64,000 bases of DNA from Spirochaetota bacterium (GTDB lineage: Bacteria; Spirochaetota; UBA4802; UBA5550), in the NCBI GenBank assembly GCA_016929135.1, contig JAFGJK010000002.1, forward strand, positions 1 to 64,000, in the 5' to 3' direction. Positions 6,904 to 16,020 of the stretch are shown piece by piece. Under the pieces are notes generated by a model. The model saw only the letters and a list, made by a program, of their open reading frames with translations, was not told where the DNA came from and ran no database searches. The stretch's first letter is position 1; the number at the start of each line of letters is the position of its first letter. Made by a program: the position numbers and the translations under genes.

Positions 6904-9606
6904 CTAGTGCGCCTCCTCCCAGTTCGCCCCGTGGTGCACATCCACCACCACCGGCACCGACAGGGGGAGGGCCGTCTCCATCGTCTCCCGCACCAGCGCG
7001 CCGGCCGTCTCCAGCTCGTCCCCCGGCACCTCGAACACCAGCTCGTCGTGCACCTGCATGATCATGCGGGTGCGCATCCCCCGCTCCGCCAGCGCCCCGT
7101 GGAGGCGCACCATGGCGATCTTGATCATGTCGGCGCAGGTCCCCTGGATGGGGGTGTTGATGGCGATCCGCTCCGCCCCCTCCCGCCTGAAGGAGACGTC
7201 GGAGTTGATGTCCGGCACCTCTCGCTTCCGCCCCATCATGGTCTTCACGTAGCCGTGCTCCCTGGCGAAGGCGATGGTGGCGTCGACGTACTCCCGGAAC
7301 CTCGGGTAGGTCTCGAAGTATATCCTGATGAACTCCGCCGCCTCCTTCACCCCGATCTCCGCCTGCTGGGAGAGCCCGAAGGGGGAGACGCCGTATATCG
7401 TGGCGAAGTTGATCACCTTGGCCTGCCGCCGCATGTCCACCGTCACCGCCTCCAGTGGCACGGCGAAGACCCTCGACGCGGTCATGGAGTGGATGTCGAT
7501 GCCCTCGCGGAAGGCCCGGATCATCCCCTGGTCGCCGGAGAGGTGGGCGGCAAGCCTGAGCTCGATCTGCGAGTAGTCGGCCGACATGATGAAGAACCCC
7601 TCCTGCGCCACGAAACCGCGGCGTATCCCCTTGCCGAACTCGTCGCGGATGGGGATGTTCTGCAGGTTCGGCTCGGACGAGGAGAGCCTGCCGGTGGCGG
7701 CCACGGTCTGGTTGTAGGAGGTGTGGATGCGCCCCGTCTTCTTCGATATCAAGGCGGGGAGGCTGTCGATGTAGGTGTTCTTCAGCTTCGACTGGGTGCG
7801 ATAGGAGATCAGGTGGCCGATAATCTCGTGGCTCCCCTGCAGCGACTCCAGCACGCTGATGTCGGTGGAGTAGCCGGTCTTGGTCTTCTTCTGCCGCTTC
7901 AGCCCCAGCTTGTCGAAGAGGATCGCCGCGAGCTCCCTGGTGGAATTGATGTTGAACCGCTGTCCCGCGCACCCGTAGATCCGCTCCTCCGCCTCGGCCA
8001 GCATCGCCTCGTTCTGCCTCCGGAGCCGGTCGAAGTGGGCGGTGTCGATCCTCACCCCGGCCGCCTCCATGTCCGCCAGCACCGGCACCAGGGGCATCTC
8101 CACCGCGGCGAAGAGCTCCTCCAGCTCCTCCCGCTTCAGAAGGTCCCGGAAGAGGAGGTAGAGGCGCCAGGTGACGTCCGCGTCCTCTGCGGCGTACTCC
8201 GCCAGGCGCTCCAGGGGGACGTCGGTGATGGCCACGGCGTTCTTCCCGGTCCCCACCAGCTCCTTGAAGGTGATGGTCCGGTACTGCAGGTACTTCTCCG
8301 CCAAGTCGTCCATGTTGTGCCGCCGCTCGTTCGGGGTGAGCAGGTACGAGGCCACCATGGTGTCGAAATGGATCCCCCGCATCCCGATCCCCTCGTTGCG
8401 CAGCACGATCAGGTCGTACTTGATGTTCTGGCCCACCTTCAGGACCCCCGGGTCCTCCAGGAGGGGCCGCACGATCTCCAGCGAGCCCTCACGGTCCGGA
8501 ATGTCCTGGCGGAAGAGCGCCCCGGGGGCCAGGGGGAGGTACCACCCCTCCCCCTCGGCGGTGGAGAAGGACATGCCGATCACCGCCGCCTCCACCGGCG
8601 ACACCGAGGTGGTCTCCGTGTCCACGGACACGATCCCCCGCGCGCGGATCTCCGCGACGAGGCGCCGCAGCTCCTCGTGGTCCCGGATCGTGCGGTAGTC
8701 CCGCCGGGGCTTCTCCCGGTGCGGCGCCGGCGCGTCCCCCTCCCCCTGCAGGAACTCCTGCACGATGGACCTCATTTCCAGCCGCTCGAAGTAGCTCCTG
8801 GCCTCCGGCGTCCTGAAGTCCGGGACCCTGGCCCGCTCCAGGTCCAGGTCCATGGGGACGTCGCGCCGGACGGTGACCAGCGTCCTGCTCAAATAGGCCA
8901 TCTCCTTCTCGTTCAGGAGGAGATCCCGCTGTTTCCCCTTTATCTTCTCGATGTTCCGGTAGACCCCGTCCAGGCTGCCGAATTCCGTGATGAGCTTCAG
9001 CGCCCCCTTCTCGCCGATCCCCTTCACCCCGGGCACGTTGTCCGAGGCGTCGCCGGTGATGGCCATGTAGTCGATCACCTGGGCCGGGTCGAGGCCCAGT
9101 TTCTCCCACAGGGCAGGCACGTCGTAGAGTTCGTACTCGGAGACCCCCTTCCTGTTGGCGTAGATCTTCACCCGCTCCGACAGGAGCTGGTAGGCGTCCT
9201 TGTCCCCGGTGACCAGGTAGACCTCGGTGTCCCCCCGGCCGTAGCGCTCCGCCACGGTCCCCAGGATGTCGTCCGCCTCGAAGCCCTCGACCTCCAGGCG
9301 CGCGATCCCCAGGGTCTCCACCATCTGCTTGATCTCCTCAACCTGGCCGCGCAGGTCCTCGGGCATCCTGGCGCGGTTCGCCTTGTAGGGGCCGTAGAGC
9401 TGGAAGCGGAAGGACTTCCGCGGCGGATCGAAGGCCACCGCCAGGTAGTCCGGCCGCTGCTCCTGCACCAGCTTGAGGAGCATCCTGGCGAAGCCGAAGA
9501 TGGCCGAGGTGTTCTGCCCCGAGGAGTTTGTCAGGGGGGCCCGCACGAAGGCGTAGTAGGCGCGGTAGCAGAGGGCGTGGCCGTCCACGACGAAGACCGT
9601 CTTCAC
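6904..9606 (-). CDS. polA: DNA polymerase I
   Basis: Gap-filling, RNA-primer-removing polymerase, 900 aa with all three domains. The 5'-3' nuclease is at about 1-290 (FVVDGHALCYRAYYAF, LVTGDKDAYQLL, TGDASDNVPGVKGIG). The 3'-5' exonuclease is at about 310-500 and appears intact: D329-T-E331, N394 to D398 and Y471-x3-D475. The polymerase has motif A with D677 (SADYSQIELRLA), the O-helix R726...K730...F734...Y738-G, and motif C QVHDELVFEV with H853-D854. The start is GTG at 9606, giving (M)KTVFVVDGH; the frame continues 76 codons upstream but that part is non-homologous overlap. GAGGGG sits just before the GTG. It lies 7 bases downstream of the secreted-protein gene. Confidence 0.97.
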   Translation of the reverse strand: MKTVFVVDGHALCYRAYYAFVRAPLTNSSGQNTSAIFGFARMLLKLVQEQRPDYLAVAFDPPRKSFRFQLYGPYKANRARMPEDLRGQVEEIKQMVETLGIARLEVEGFEADDILGTVAERYGRGDTEVYLVTGDKDAYQLLSERVKIYANRKGVSEYELYDVPALWEKLGLDPAQVIDYMAITGDASDNVPGVKGIGEKGALKLITEFGSLDGVYRNIEKIKGKQRDLLLNEKEMAYLSRTLVTVRRDVPMDLDLERARVPDFRTPEARSYFERLEMRSIVQEFLQGEGDAPAPHREKPRRDYRTIRDHEELRRLVAEIRARGIVSVDTETTSVSPVEAAVIGMSFSTAEGEGWYLPLAPGALFRQDIPDREGSLEIVRPLLEDPGVLKVGQNIKYDLIVLRNEGIGMRGIHFDTMVASYLLTPNERRHNMDDLAEKYLQYRTITFKELVGTGKNAVAITDVPLERLAEYAAEDADVTWRLYLLFRDLLKREELEELFAAVEMPLVPVLADMEAAGVRIDTAHFDRLRRQNEAMLAEAEERIYGCAGQRFNINSTRELAAILFDKLGLKRQKKTKTGYSTDISVLESLQGSHEIIGHLISYRTQSKLKNTYIDSLPALISKKTGRIHTSYNQTVAATGRLSSSEPNLQNIPIRDEFGKGIRRGFVAQEGFFIMSADYSQIELRLAAHLSGDQGMIRAFREGIDIHSMTASRVFAVPLEAVTVDMRRQAKVINFATIYGVSPFGLSQQAEIGVKEAAEFIRIYFETYPRFREYVDATIAFAREHGYVKTMMGRKREVPDINSDVSFRREGAERIAINTPIQGTCADMIKIAMVRLHGALAERGMRTRMIMQVHDELVFEVPGDELETAGALVRETMETALPLSVPVVVDVHHGANWEEAH

Positions 9607-9613
9607 CGGCCCC

Positions 9614-12058
9614 TCACCACGCCACGACCACCTTGTTGTACTTGTCGATGAGGGTGCGGCTCCCCGACTCCGCCTTGATGTGGATGTAGTAGAGGCCCGG
9701 CCCCACCTTGCGGCCGTTCTTGTTGACGCCGTACCATCCCCCCTCCCTGATGTTCTGCCCCGACTTGCGGTAGACGCTGTCCAGAAGGATCGCCACGGTC
9801 TTACCCTGGATGTCGAAGACCTTGATGGTAACAATGGCGTCGCTGGACAGGTAGTAGGTGGGGTAGCAGACCGGGCTGGTGCGGGTGAGCACGTTGTTCA
9901 GCACCCTGGTGGGATAGGGGACCACGTTCACGTCCTTGCTCACGTAGAAGCGCCACTCGTTGCTCCAGTGGTTGCCTCCGGCGGTTTCGGTCTGGCGGTC
10001 CTGGTAGCTGGGGGTGCCGCTCACGGTGAGTTCCACGATGAAGCGCACCTTCTGGCCGGTCACCATGGCGGGACAGCTGTCCGGTATGTAGCCGTCCCAT
10101 TTCAACTTGTTCATGGGGTTCCTGGTGCAGTCGTAGCTCCACTTCGTCGTTCCCTCAGTGAGATGGTCAATATCGTCGTTGGTAAACTGTCCTACATCAG
10201 CACCTGTCCCGTATTGCGTATTGTTCTCCAGCGCCTCGTTGGCCGCCACGACCAGGCGGACCCTCTGGATGTCGCCGGCGGTGGTGACCTTCATAGCGGC
10301 GTGCACGTTCACTCTCCTGAGGGGATAATTCGTCACCGGGTCCAGATCGGGTGCGGGTGAGTTAACGGTATTCAGGGCGTAGCTGGTGACGCCGTCGGTG
10401 AGTGTCAGCTCGATGCCGGTGGCGGTGGTGGTGATCGTGTCGCCGGGCCGGTCCCCTCCCGCCACCTCGTTGCCGAAGATGTCCAGGGCCGAGAAGATGT
10501 AGTCGTAGTTCGTCAGGGGCTGGAGCCCGGTGATCTCCGTGGAGGCGCTGGTGAGGGTCCCCAGGTAGCCGTAGGTGGCGGTGTTCTTGTCCACCGTGGT
10601 GTACGTGGCATCGGTGCTCAGCTTGTAGTAGACCTTATAGGTGCTGAAGTCCCCGTTGGGGCAGGCGGCGGTGGTGCAGGTATCGTCCGGATAGTTCCAG
10701 TTGAGCGTGAATGTGGTGGCGCTCTCCGAGTGGGTGGGCGCCGGGGTGGTGAAGCTCCCGCCGGTGACCCCCGGCGGGTCCACGTTGTCCCAGAAGATGC
10801 CGCTGCAGTTGGCACCGGTCTCCTGGGTTATCCTGTCGTAGCTGGTCTGGGCGTTGCCGGTGACGCCGCCGCTCACGCTGGCCGCCCGGTACAGGATGAG
10901 GGTGGTGTCCCCCACCGGCGCCGCCGCGGCGAGCGGATAGGTGAGGGCCGCGTCCCAGGTGGCGGTGCCGCTGGGGATGGTGACCGACCCTGCGGCCACG
11001 CCCGCGGAGGTCTCCAGGTTCACCGTGGTGTCCCCCACCACGTTGATCGCGGCGTGGCGCATCCGCGCCGTCACCCGCATCATCGCCCCCGCAACCGGGA
11101 CCGAGCGGTAGTAGCGCCGCTGCGGGGGGCCCGCGTTGGTGGTGATGCCGCCGCCGCCGAAAATGACGATGTCGGTGATCTGCACCTCGTCGGAGCGGAG
11201 CAGAAGGGTGCCGTTGGCCGTGGTCACCGGGCCGCCGGCGGTGGTCATGGCCGCCTGTACATTCCAGTTATGGGCTGCCGCCTGCCCCGGTATGGAGAAG
11301 GTGTTGGGCACGGTGAAGGCGAGCGCCGAGGTGGCCCCGGCCGTGTCGGCGGTGGTGGCCCCGTCCAGGAGCAGTGTCGTGCCGGTCACCTCGCCGGGGT
11401 CTATGGAATCGATGCTGTCAGCGGTGGTGGCCCCCAGGACGTTGTAGGCCAGGGTCCCGGTGACGTTGAAGCTCCCCGCCCTGTAGGGGACCGGCGTGAC
11501 GTTGCTCACCCACCCGTCGGCAGCCTCGCCGTCCTGGGCGGCGTCGAGCCACTTCACGGTGGCGCAGACGCCGTAGCTGGTGTTGGCGGTGAAATTCACC
11601 GGTGTCGGCGGGAAATCGCTGTCCGCCGAGGCGGTGATGGCCCTGGCCGCCGCCCAAACCGATTCCGGCATGTTCCACGGGAAGGTGACATGAAACGTCA
11701 CGGTGAAGTCGTCGTAGGTCCCGGTACGCGTGTGCGTAACGGTCACCCCCCCCGAGGTGACGCTCGAGGTATCGGTGGACGGGACGTAATGCAGCACTAT
11801 ATTTGTGCCATTTGGGATCGTGAGGTCCACGTAGTTTATGCTCCCCCAATTGACCGCCGAGGGCTCCACCACCCGCACTTCGAAGTCGTAGGTTCTTCCG
11901 GCCAGGTAGTAACGATTGCCGTTGGCGAGCAGGGTCGGGTTTTCCGGGGTACAGACCAGCAGGGTGATGGCCCCCCGGGTGGGCTCCATGTACAGGGTGA
12001 CGATACCGGCGGCCAACAGGGCCGTGGAGAATCTCACAATTTTTTTTCGTATGGCCAT
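9614..12058 (-). CDS. Secreted FN3 / FlgD Ig-like surface protein
   Basis: An 814-residue exported protein with signal peptide MAIRKKIVRFSTALLAAGIV... and probable cleavage after TRG-A near residue 30. Most of it is Thr/Ala/Gly-rich beta sequence. One fibronectin type III module is visible around TFTLNWNYPDDTC to TEITGLQPLTNYDYIFSALD. The last about 90 residues fit a FlgD-type Ig-like domain (SSDAIVTIKVFDIQGKTVAI, then GPGLYYIHIKAES), common at the C-terminus of secreted proteins. Function unknown, presumably cell-surface or extracellular. Head-to-head with the plus-strand surface gene at 12.2 kb, and polA follows 7 bases downstream, so polA may be read through from it. No clear ribosome site before the ATG. 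Confidence 0.8.
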   Translation of the reverse strand: MAIRKKIVRFSTALLAAGIVTLYMEPTRGAITLLVCTPENPTLLANGNRYYLAGRTYDFEVRVVEPSAVNWGSINYVDLTIPNGTNIVLHYVPSTDTSSVTSGGVTVTHTRTGTYDDFTVTFHVTFPWNMPESVWAAARAITASADSDFPPTPVNFTANTSYGVCATVKWLDAAQDGEAADGWVSNVTPVPYRAGSFNVTGTLAYNVLGATTADSIDSIDPGEVTGTTLLLDGATTADTAGATSALAFTVPNTFSIPGQAAAHNWNVQAAMTTAGGPVTTANGTLLLRSDEVQITDIVIFGGGGITTNAGPPQRRYYRSVPVAGAMMRVTARMRHAAINVVGDTTVNLETSAGVAAGSVTIPSGTATWDAALTYPLAAAAPVGDTTLILYRAASVSGGVTGNAQTSYDRITQETGANCSGIFWDNVDPPGVTGGSFTTPAPTHSESATTFTLNWNYPDDTCTTAACPNGDFSTYKVYYKLSTDATYTTVDKNTATYGYLGTLTSASTEITGLQPLTNYDYIFSALDIFGNEVAGGDRPGDTITTTATGIELTLTDGVTSYALNTVNSPAPDLDPVTNYPLRRVNVHAAMKVTTAGDIQRVRLVVAANEALENNTQYGTGADVGQFTNDDIDHLTEGTTKWSYDCTRNPMNKLKWDGYIPDSCPAMVTGQKVRFIVELTVSGTPSYQDRQTETAGGNHWSNEWRFYVSKDVNVVPYPTRVLNNVLTRTSPVCYPTYYLSSDAIVTIKVFDIQGKTVAILLDSVYRKSGQNIREGGWYGVNKNGRKVGPGLYYIHIKAESGSRTLIDKYNKVVVAW

Positions 12059-12212
12059 TTTTTGTTGAAATTCTTCTATATTATAAATACTTTATATCGA
12101 TGGTTTTAGCATACAGTGTAATAGTAGCCGAGCAATGGCACTAAAATCAAGTAAAAATACACATTTTGGCGGCCCGTTTCAAGTTTTAACGGCAATTATG
12201 AGACGCCCTGGC

Positions 12213-15200
12213 ATGAAAACCCCACTGAAAAGAAGACTCTTCCTGGCCCCGGCCCTGCTGCTGCTCCTGCTGGCGCAGTGCAGCCGCGAGGCGGACACGG
12301 TCATGGAATCCGAGGTCATCGCCGGCATCGGGGGGAGCGCCGTCGGCACCACCGCCATGAGCGTCATCATGGCGGCCCCCGCCAACGGCAGCAGCGGCAA
12401 TCCCATGGACTCGCCCATCGTCCTGGCCTTCAACTATCCGGTGGCCAGCACGGAGCTGGCCGGGCGCGTCACCGTCACGGGGACCAGCTCCGGTGTCTGC
12501 ACCATGAACATACCGCTGCACACCGGCACCACCCATACCCTGACGCTGAACACTCCCGCGGCCTTCACCGCCGGGGAGACCGTCACCATAGTGGTGGATT
12601 CCGCGGTACCGGACGATCCTCCCACCCGCACCCTGGACGCCACCTATAACTTCAGCTTCGACGTGGGCACCGCCACCACCGGGGCCAGCGGCGCCCCCTA
12701 CGCCCTGACGGGGACGCAGTATCCCCCCAGCGGCACCGGCGTGAGCGTTGACCTCCCCTACGTGGAGCTGACCTTCAGCAAGGCGGTCTCCAACGTGGTG
12801 GCCGGCACCAGCTTCACCCTGGACAGCGGCGCAACGATCGGGGCCGCCTCAAACCCCTCGGGGAACACCTGGCGGCTCCCCATCACCCTACCCCTGAATT
12901 ACAGCACCACCTACACGGTGTGGGCCCACGGCACTCCCAGCGAGGCCACCGCGGGGAACAGGATCAACGACGGCACCAACGACCTTGAGGACAACGGCGT
13001 GCAATCGTGGACCTTCACCACCGAGGCCGCCCCGGGGACAGAGCCGGCCCCCAGCGTCGACAGATCCTGGACGGAGAACCCTTCCGCCTCCGGCATCGAC
13101 GTCTACTTCACCACCACCCAGACGGTGGATGTCTTGTCAGCAAACGGACATTGCTACCTAATCTACGGCACCGCATCGGTGGCGACGCCGACCACGGGCG
13201 GTACAACCGGCGGCTACACATCGACAACGTTTCCTACCGCTGAAGGCAACTGGGACGGCGGCACCAGCTACCAGATACTGCACCAGATCCAGCTTTCCGG
13301 CCTCACCCCCAGCACCATGTACTACTACCGGGTCTGGATCGACCTGGACGGCGACAACGTCATCGACGCGACTGAGTACTCGGGGCAGTACACCTTCACG
13401 TCCCGCAGGGTGGCCAGTATCGCCACGAACACCCAGACCGGGCACACGGTGCTGCAGAATTCCTCGGGGGGAGGGTACGTATTCTGGCTCTCCAACGAGG
13501 ACGGCTCCAACTACGACATCTACATGCAGTACTACGATACCGCCGGCGCACCCACGCTCACCAGCCCCGGCGGCTACCGAATATGGAATGCCACGGCCGA
13601 CATAGCGGAGATCCAGGCGGTGAGCGTCGACGGCAGCACCGACGCGATCTTCGTGTACCGCTATACCGACAACTCGCTCTACGCCAGGCGGGTCACCAGC
13701 ACTGGGACAGTGGTGTGGGGCGGGCTCGACGTGGGCATCACCATCCAGGCAGGCAGCACCTATACCGTCTCGCGGGATCGTACTGTGACAAATTTCTTCG
13801 TGGGCTACATCGACAACACCACCGGCCGCCCGTCGGTCAAGTCCTTCACCGTCGGTGGGGGGTACAACAGCAGGTGCCGCAGTCCATTACAGACCACCAT
13901 ATCGAATCCCACGTTGTACCAGCCGCCGGCCGCCGGCACGAGCCAGAGCATCGGACCCCTCTCTACGATACAGAACATCGGCGTCGGGCCGCTGGTGGCA
14001 CTGGTGACCGGCGGCGATGACACCGCCGTTGTCGATTCCAGCACCTACGACGGCTCCTTCGGCGATGTGACCCTTTACTGTGTTGTCACCACAGGAGGAT
14101 CCTACGGCTCCGCCGTGGTGACGACCTACAGCGACGCGGGGCATACCGTAACCGTGGACACCGATACCCCGGCCGACGGCGTTCCCTTCCAGATCTTGTC
14201 CTCGGGCCTTTACATCACCATCAACGACGGGGTCGACACCGTCCTGACCGCCGGTGACGAGTGTAGCCTCACCCTCGGTTCAACAGTGGTTGAGACAGCC
14301 GCGGTATCCGGGGACTACAACGGCTCCCTGGGGGACGTCACCCTGTATATCGTGGTCACCACCGGCGGCGCCATGGGGGGTACCGCAGAGGTCAGGACCT
14401 ACAGGGACGCGGGGCACACGCTGCTGGTGGACACCGATTATCCCACCAGCGGTTCGGCCTTCGCCATCGGCGCCACCGGGGTGAGCTTCACCATCACCGA
14501 CGGGGGGGACGGGGCCCTGGTCCAGGATGACGAGTGGAATATTCCCGTCGGTGCGACATACGCCGACACCTGTACCGCCGACCTGGCAAACAGCGACTAC
14601 ACCCAGGCCTACGGCGACACCACCTTCACCCTCAGGGTCACCACCGCAGGTGTACCAAATGGCTCCGGAGCCATAGTGACTATGTTAAGCGGCGCTACCA
14701 CCATCGACTGGATCTATGTCGACGACGGTGTCCCATTCCAGATAGGGGGGAACAACGGCGGATCAGCCACCGGCATCTGGGTGTATATAACCGACGGGGG
14801 CGACAACTGGCTCTACGCCAACGACACCTGGACGATAGCCGCTGGCACCGCCTACACCGACACCTACGCGGTCACCGGCACCTATACCGGCACGTCGAAC
14901 GGCACCTACAGGGTCTGGGTCTCCACCCCGGGCACGATCTACACGTCACCCACTGCCGGCACCGCGGTGATATCGTATACCTTCACTGACGAATTCGGCG
15001 CGGTCACCGGCCCCACCACCTATACTCCCTACGACAATCTCGGGCAATCGCTGGGTGGTGGCATCACCTTCACCATCAACGATATCGGCGACAACTATCT
15101 CGCGACGGATAACGATTACTACTTCCAGGTGAGCGACAAGATCACCCTGGTGAACAACACCACCTTTACCAGGGTGGACGTGGGGACCTACAGCACCACG

Positions 15201-15962
15201 GCGACCGCGGACTTCATCGCCACCTGCAGCGCCGCCTCGTCGATCAACGCCTACTGCTGGAACATCGCAAACGGCGTCTACCCGCTGCACGGCGGCGGAG
15301 CGGTATGGTCGGCCGTGGATATCGCCTCCACGCTCGGCTGGGCCGGCGACGTGGCGGACCAGATGGTCACCTCATACGCCATCGCCGATACCTGCTACCT
15401 CCTGGCCCACGATACCGGCAACACCAGCGTCGGCGTGATACGCCTCACCGGCGGGGTCAACTGGGCCAACCAGACCGCAGGGAGGGACCCGCACATGGTG
15501 CTGGACTACAATTCCGGCGGCGCCACCGAAAGGATACTGGTGGCCAGCCGCACCGCCGCGGGAACCGCCATCCAGGCCGGCTCATTCGCGCCGGGCTCCG
15601 GAGCCTATACCGGCTACACGCTGAGCATGCCGGATAACATCACCGGGAACACCAACACCGTGCCGAGGATCATCCTGGCGGACGGCGCCACCGCCGCCAA
15701 CAGCCAGTTCTACGTATCCTGGTTCGGCTACAACGGCGTCGCCACCAGCTACCAGCTCTACAGCTCCGGATTCTCGGCCGCCGGCGCGCAGCAATGGGCG
15801 ACGCTCGTCTACACCACCGCCACCGCCCTGGCGAACCTGCGCACCAGGGGACTCTTTTTCAACGATGCACTCGGCGGAAGCATGACCAACGGGATCCTGC
15901 CGATATGGGTCGAGGGGGGGGACCTCTACTACGAGGAGGTGGACGGCTTCGGCATGTACTAA
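12213..15962 (+). CDS. Large surface lipoprotein with Big_5-like domains and tandem repeats
   Basis: About 1,249 residues. Start chosen at ATG 12213 (MKTPLKRRLF...), which gives a compact signal peptide ending LLLLLAQC; LAQC is a loose, spirochaete-style lipobox. The same frame offers ATGs at 12135 and 12198. After the Cys come two SbsA/Big_5-like Ig domains (PANGSSGNPMDSPIVLAFNY and YPPSGTGVSVDLPYVELTFS), then a fibronectin-like segment with Tyr-rich strands (SGLTPSTMYYYRVWIDLDGD). Four tandem repeats of 90-98 residues follow, then a beta-rich C-terminal part. No enzyme motif is seen; an adhesin or structural surface role is a guess. A palindromic hairpin follows the stop. Confidence 0.8.
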   Translation: MKTPLKRRLFLAPALLLLLLAQCSREADTVMESEVIAGIGGSAVGTTAMSVIMAAPANGSSGNPMDSPIVLAFNYPVASTELAGRVTVTGTSSGVCTMNIPLHTGTTHTLTLNTPAAFTAGETVTIVVDSAVPDDPPTRTLDATYNFSFDVGTATTGASGAPYALTGTQYPPSGTGVSVDLPYVELTFSKAVSNVVAGTSFTLDSGATIGAASNPSGNTWRLPITLPLNYSTTYTVWAHGTPSEATAGNRINDGTNDLEDNGVQSWTFTTEAAPGTEPAPSVDRSWTENPSASGIDVYFTTTQTVDVLSANGHCYLIYGTASVATPTTGGTTGGYTSTTFPTAEGNWDGGTSYQILHQIQLSGLTPSTMYYYRVWIDLDGDNVIDATEYSGQYTFTSRRVASIATNTQTGHTVLQNSSGGGYVFWLSNEDGSNYDIYMQYYDTAGAPTLTSPGGYRIWNATADIAEIQAVSVDGSTDAIFVYRYTDNSLYARRVTSTGTVVWGGLDVGITIQAGSTYTVSRDRTVTNFFVGYIDNTTGRPSVKSFTVGGGYNSRCRSPLQTTISNPTLYQPPAAGTSQSIGPLSTIQNIGVGPLVALVTGGDDTAVVDSSTYDGSFGDVTLYCVVTTGGSYGSAVVTTYSDAGHTVTVDTDTPADGVPFQILSSGLYITINDGVDTVLTAGDECSLTLGSTVVETAAVSGDYNGSLGDVTLYIVVTTGGAMGGTAEVRTYRDAGHTLLVDTDYPTSGSAFAIGATGVSFTITDGGDGALVQDDEWNIPVGATYADTCTADLANSDYTQAYGDTTFTLRVTTAGVPNGSGAIVTMLSGATTIDWIYVDDGVPFQIGGNNGGSATGIWVYITDGGDNWLYANDTWTIAAGTAYTDTYAVTGTYTGTSNGTYRVWVSTPGTIYTSPTAGTAVISYTFTDEFGAVTGPTTYTPYDNLGQSLGGGITFTINDIGDNYLATDNDYYFQVSDKITLVNNTTFTRVDVGTYSTTATADFIATCSAASSINAYCWNIANGVYPLHGGGAVWSAVDIASTLGWAGDVADQMVTSYAIADTCYLLAHDTGNTSVGVIRLTGGVNWANQTAGRDPHMVLDYNSGGATERILVASRTAAGTAIQAGSFAPGSGAYTGYTLSMPDNITGNTNTVPRIILADGATAANSQFYVSWFGYNGVATSYQLYSSGFSAAGAQQWATLVYTTATALANLRTRGLFFNDALGGSMTNGILPIWVEGGDLYYEEVDGFGMY
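14031..15170 (+). repeat. Four tandem ~95-residue coding repeats
   Basis: Inside the surface lipoprotein gene, units begin near 14031, 14305, 14580 and 14870. The shared plan is Y-x-G-x-x-G-D-x-T-L-x-V-V-T-T-G-G, then TY-x-DAGHT-x-x-VDTD, then G-x-x-F-x-I, ITDGGD, DEW/DTW and a G-T/V-x-YADT ending. The first two units are closest to each other (VTLYCVVTTGG and VTLYIVVTTGG); the fourth has diverged most. Confidence 0.75.
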
Positions 15963-15994
15963 TACAGATTCCACACTGTTTCGGCCGAATCAAG

Positions 15995-16018
15995 GGGCCC
16001 GCGATCGATCGCGGGCCC
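15995..16018. terminator. Palindromic hairpin between convergent genes
   Basis: A perfect 24-base palindrome (GGGCCCGCGATC and its complement) lies between the stop of the plus-strand surface gene (15962) and the stop of apbE (16021). It can fold with a ten-pair GC stem on either strand. Neither side has a T-run, so factor-independent termination is possible but not certain. Confidence 0.55.
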
Positions 16019-16020
16019 TG

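Noticed and set aside
6907..9651. 914-codon plus-strand frame opposite polA
   Set aside because: Shadow of polA third-position GC bias; its composition (His, Val, Gly, Arg) is typical of antisense frames.
9607..9834. 76-codon N-terminal extension of polA
   Set aside because: It overlaps the coding end of the upstream gene in another frame, is Ser/Arg/Thr-rich and has no counterpart in polymerase I proteins.
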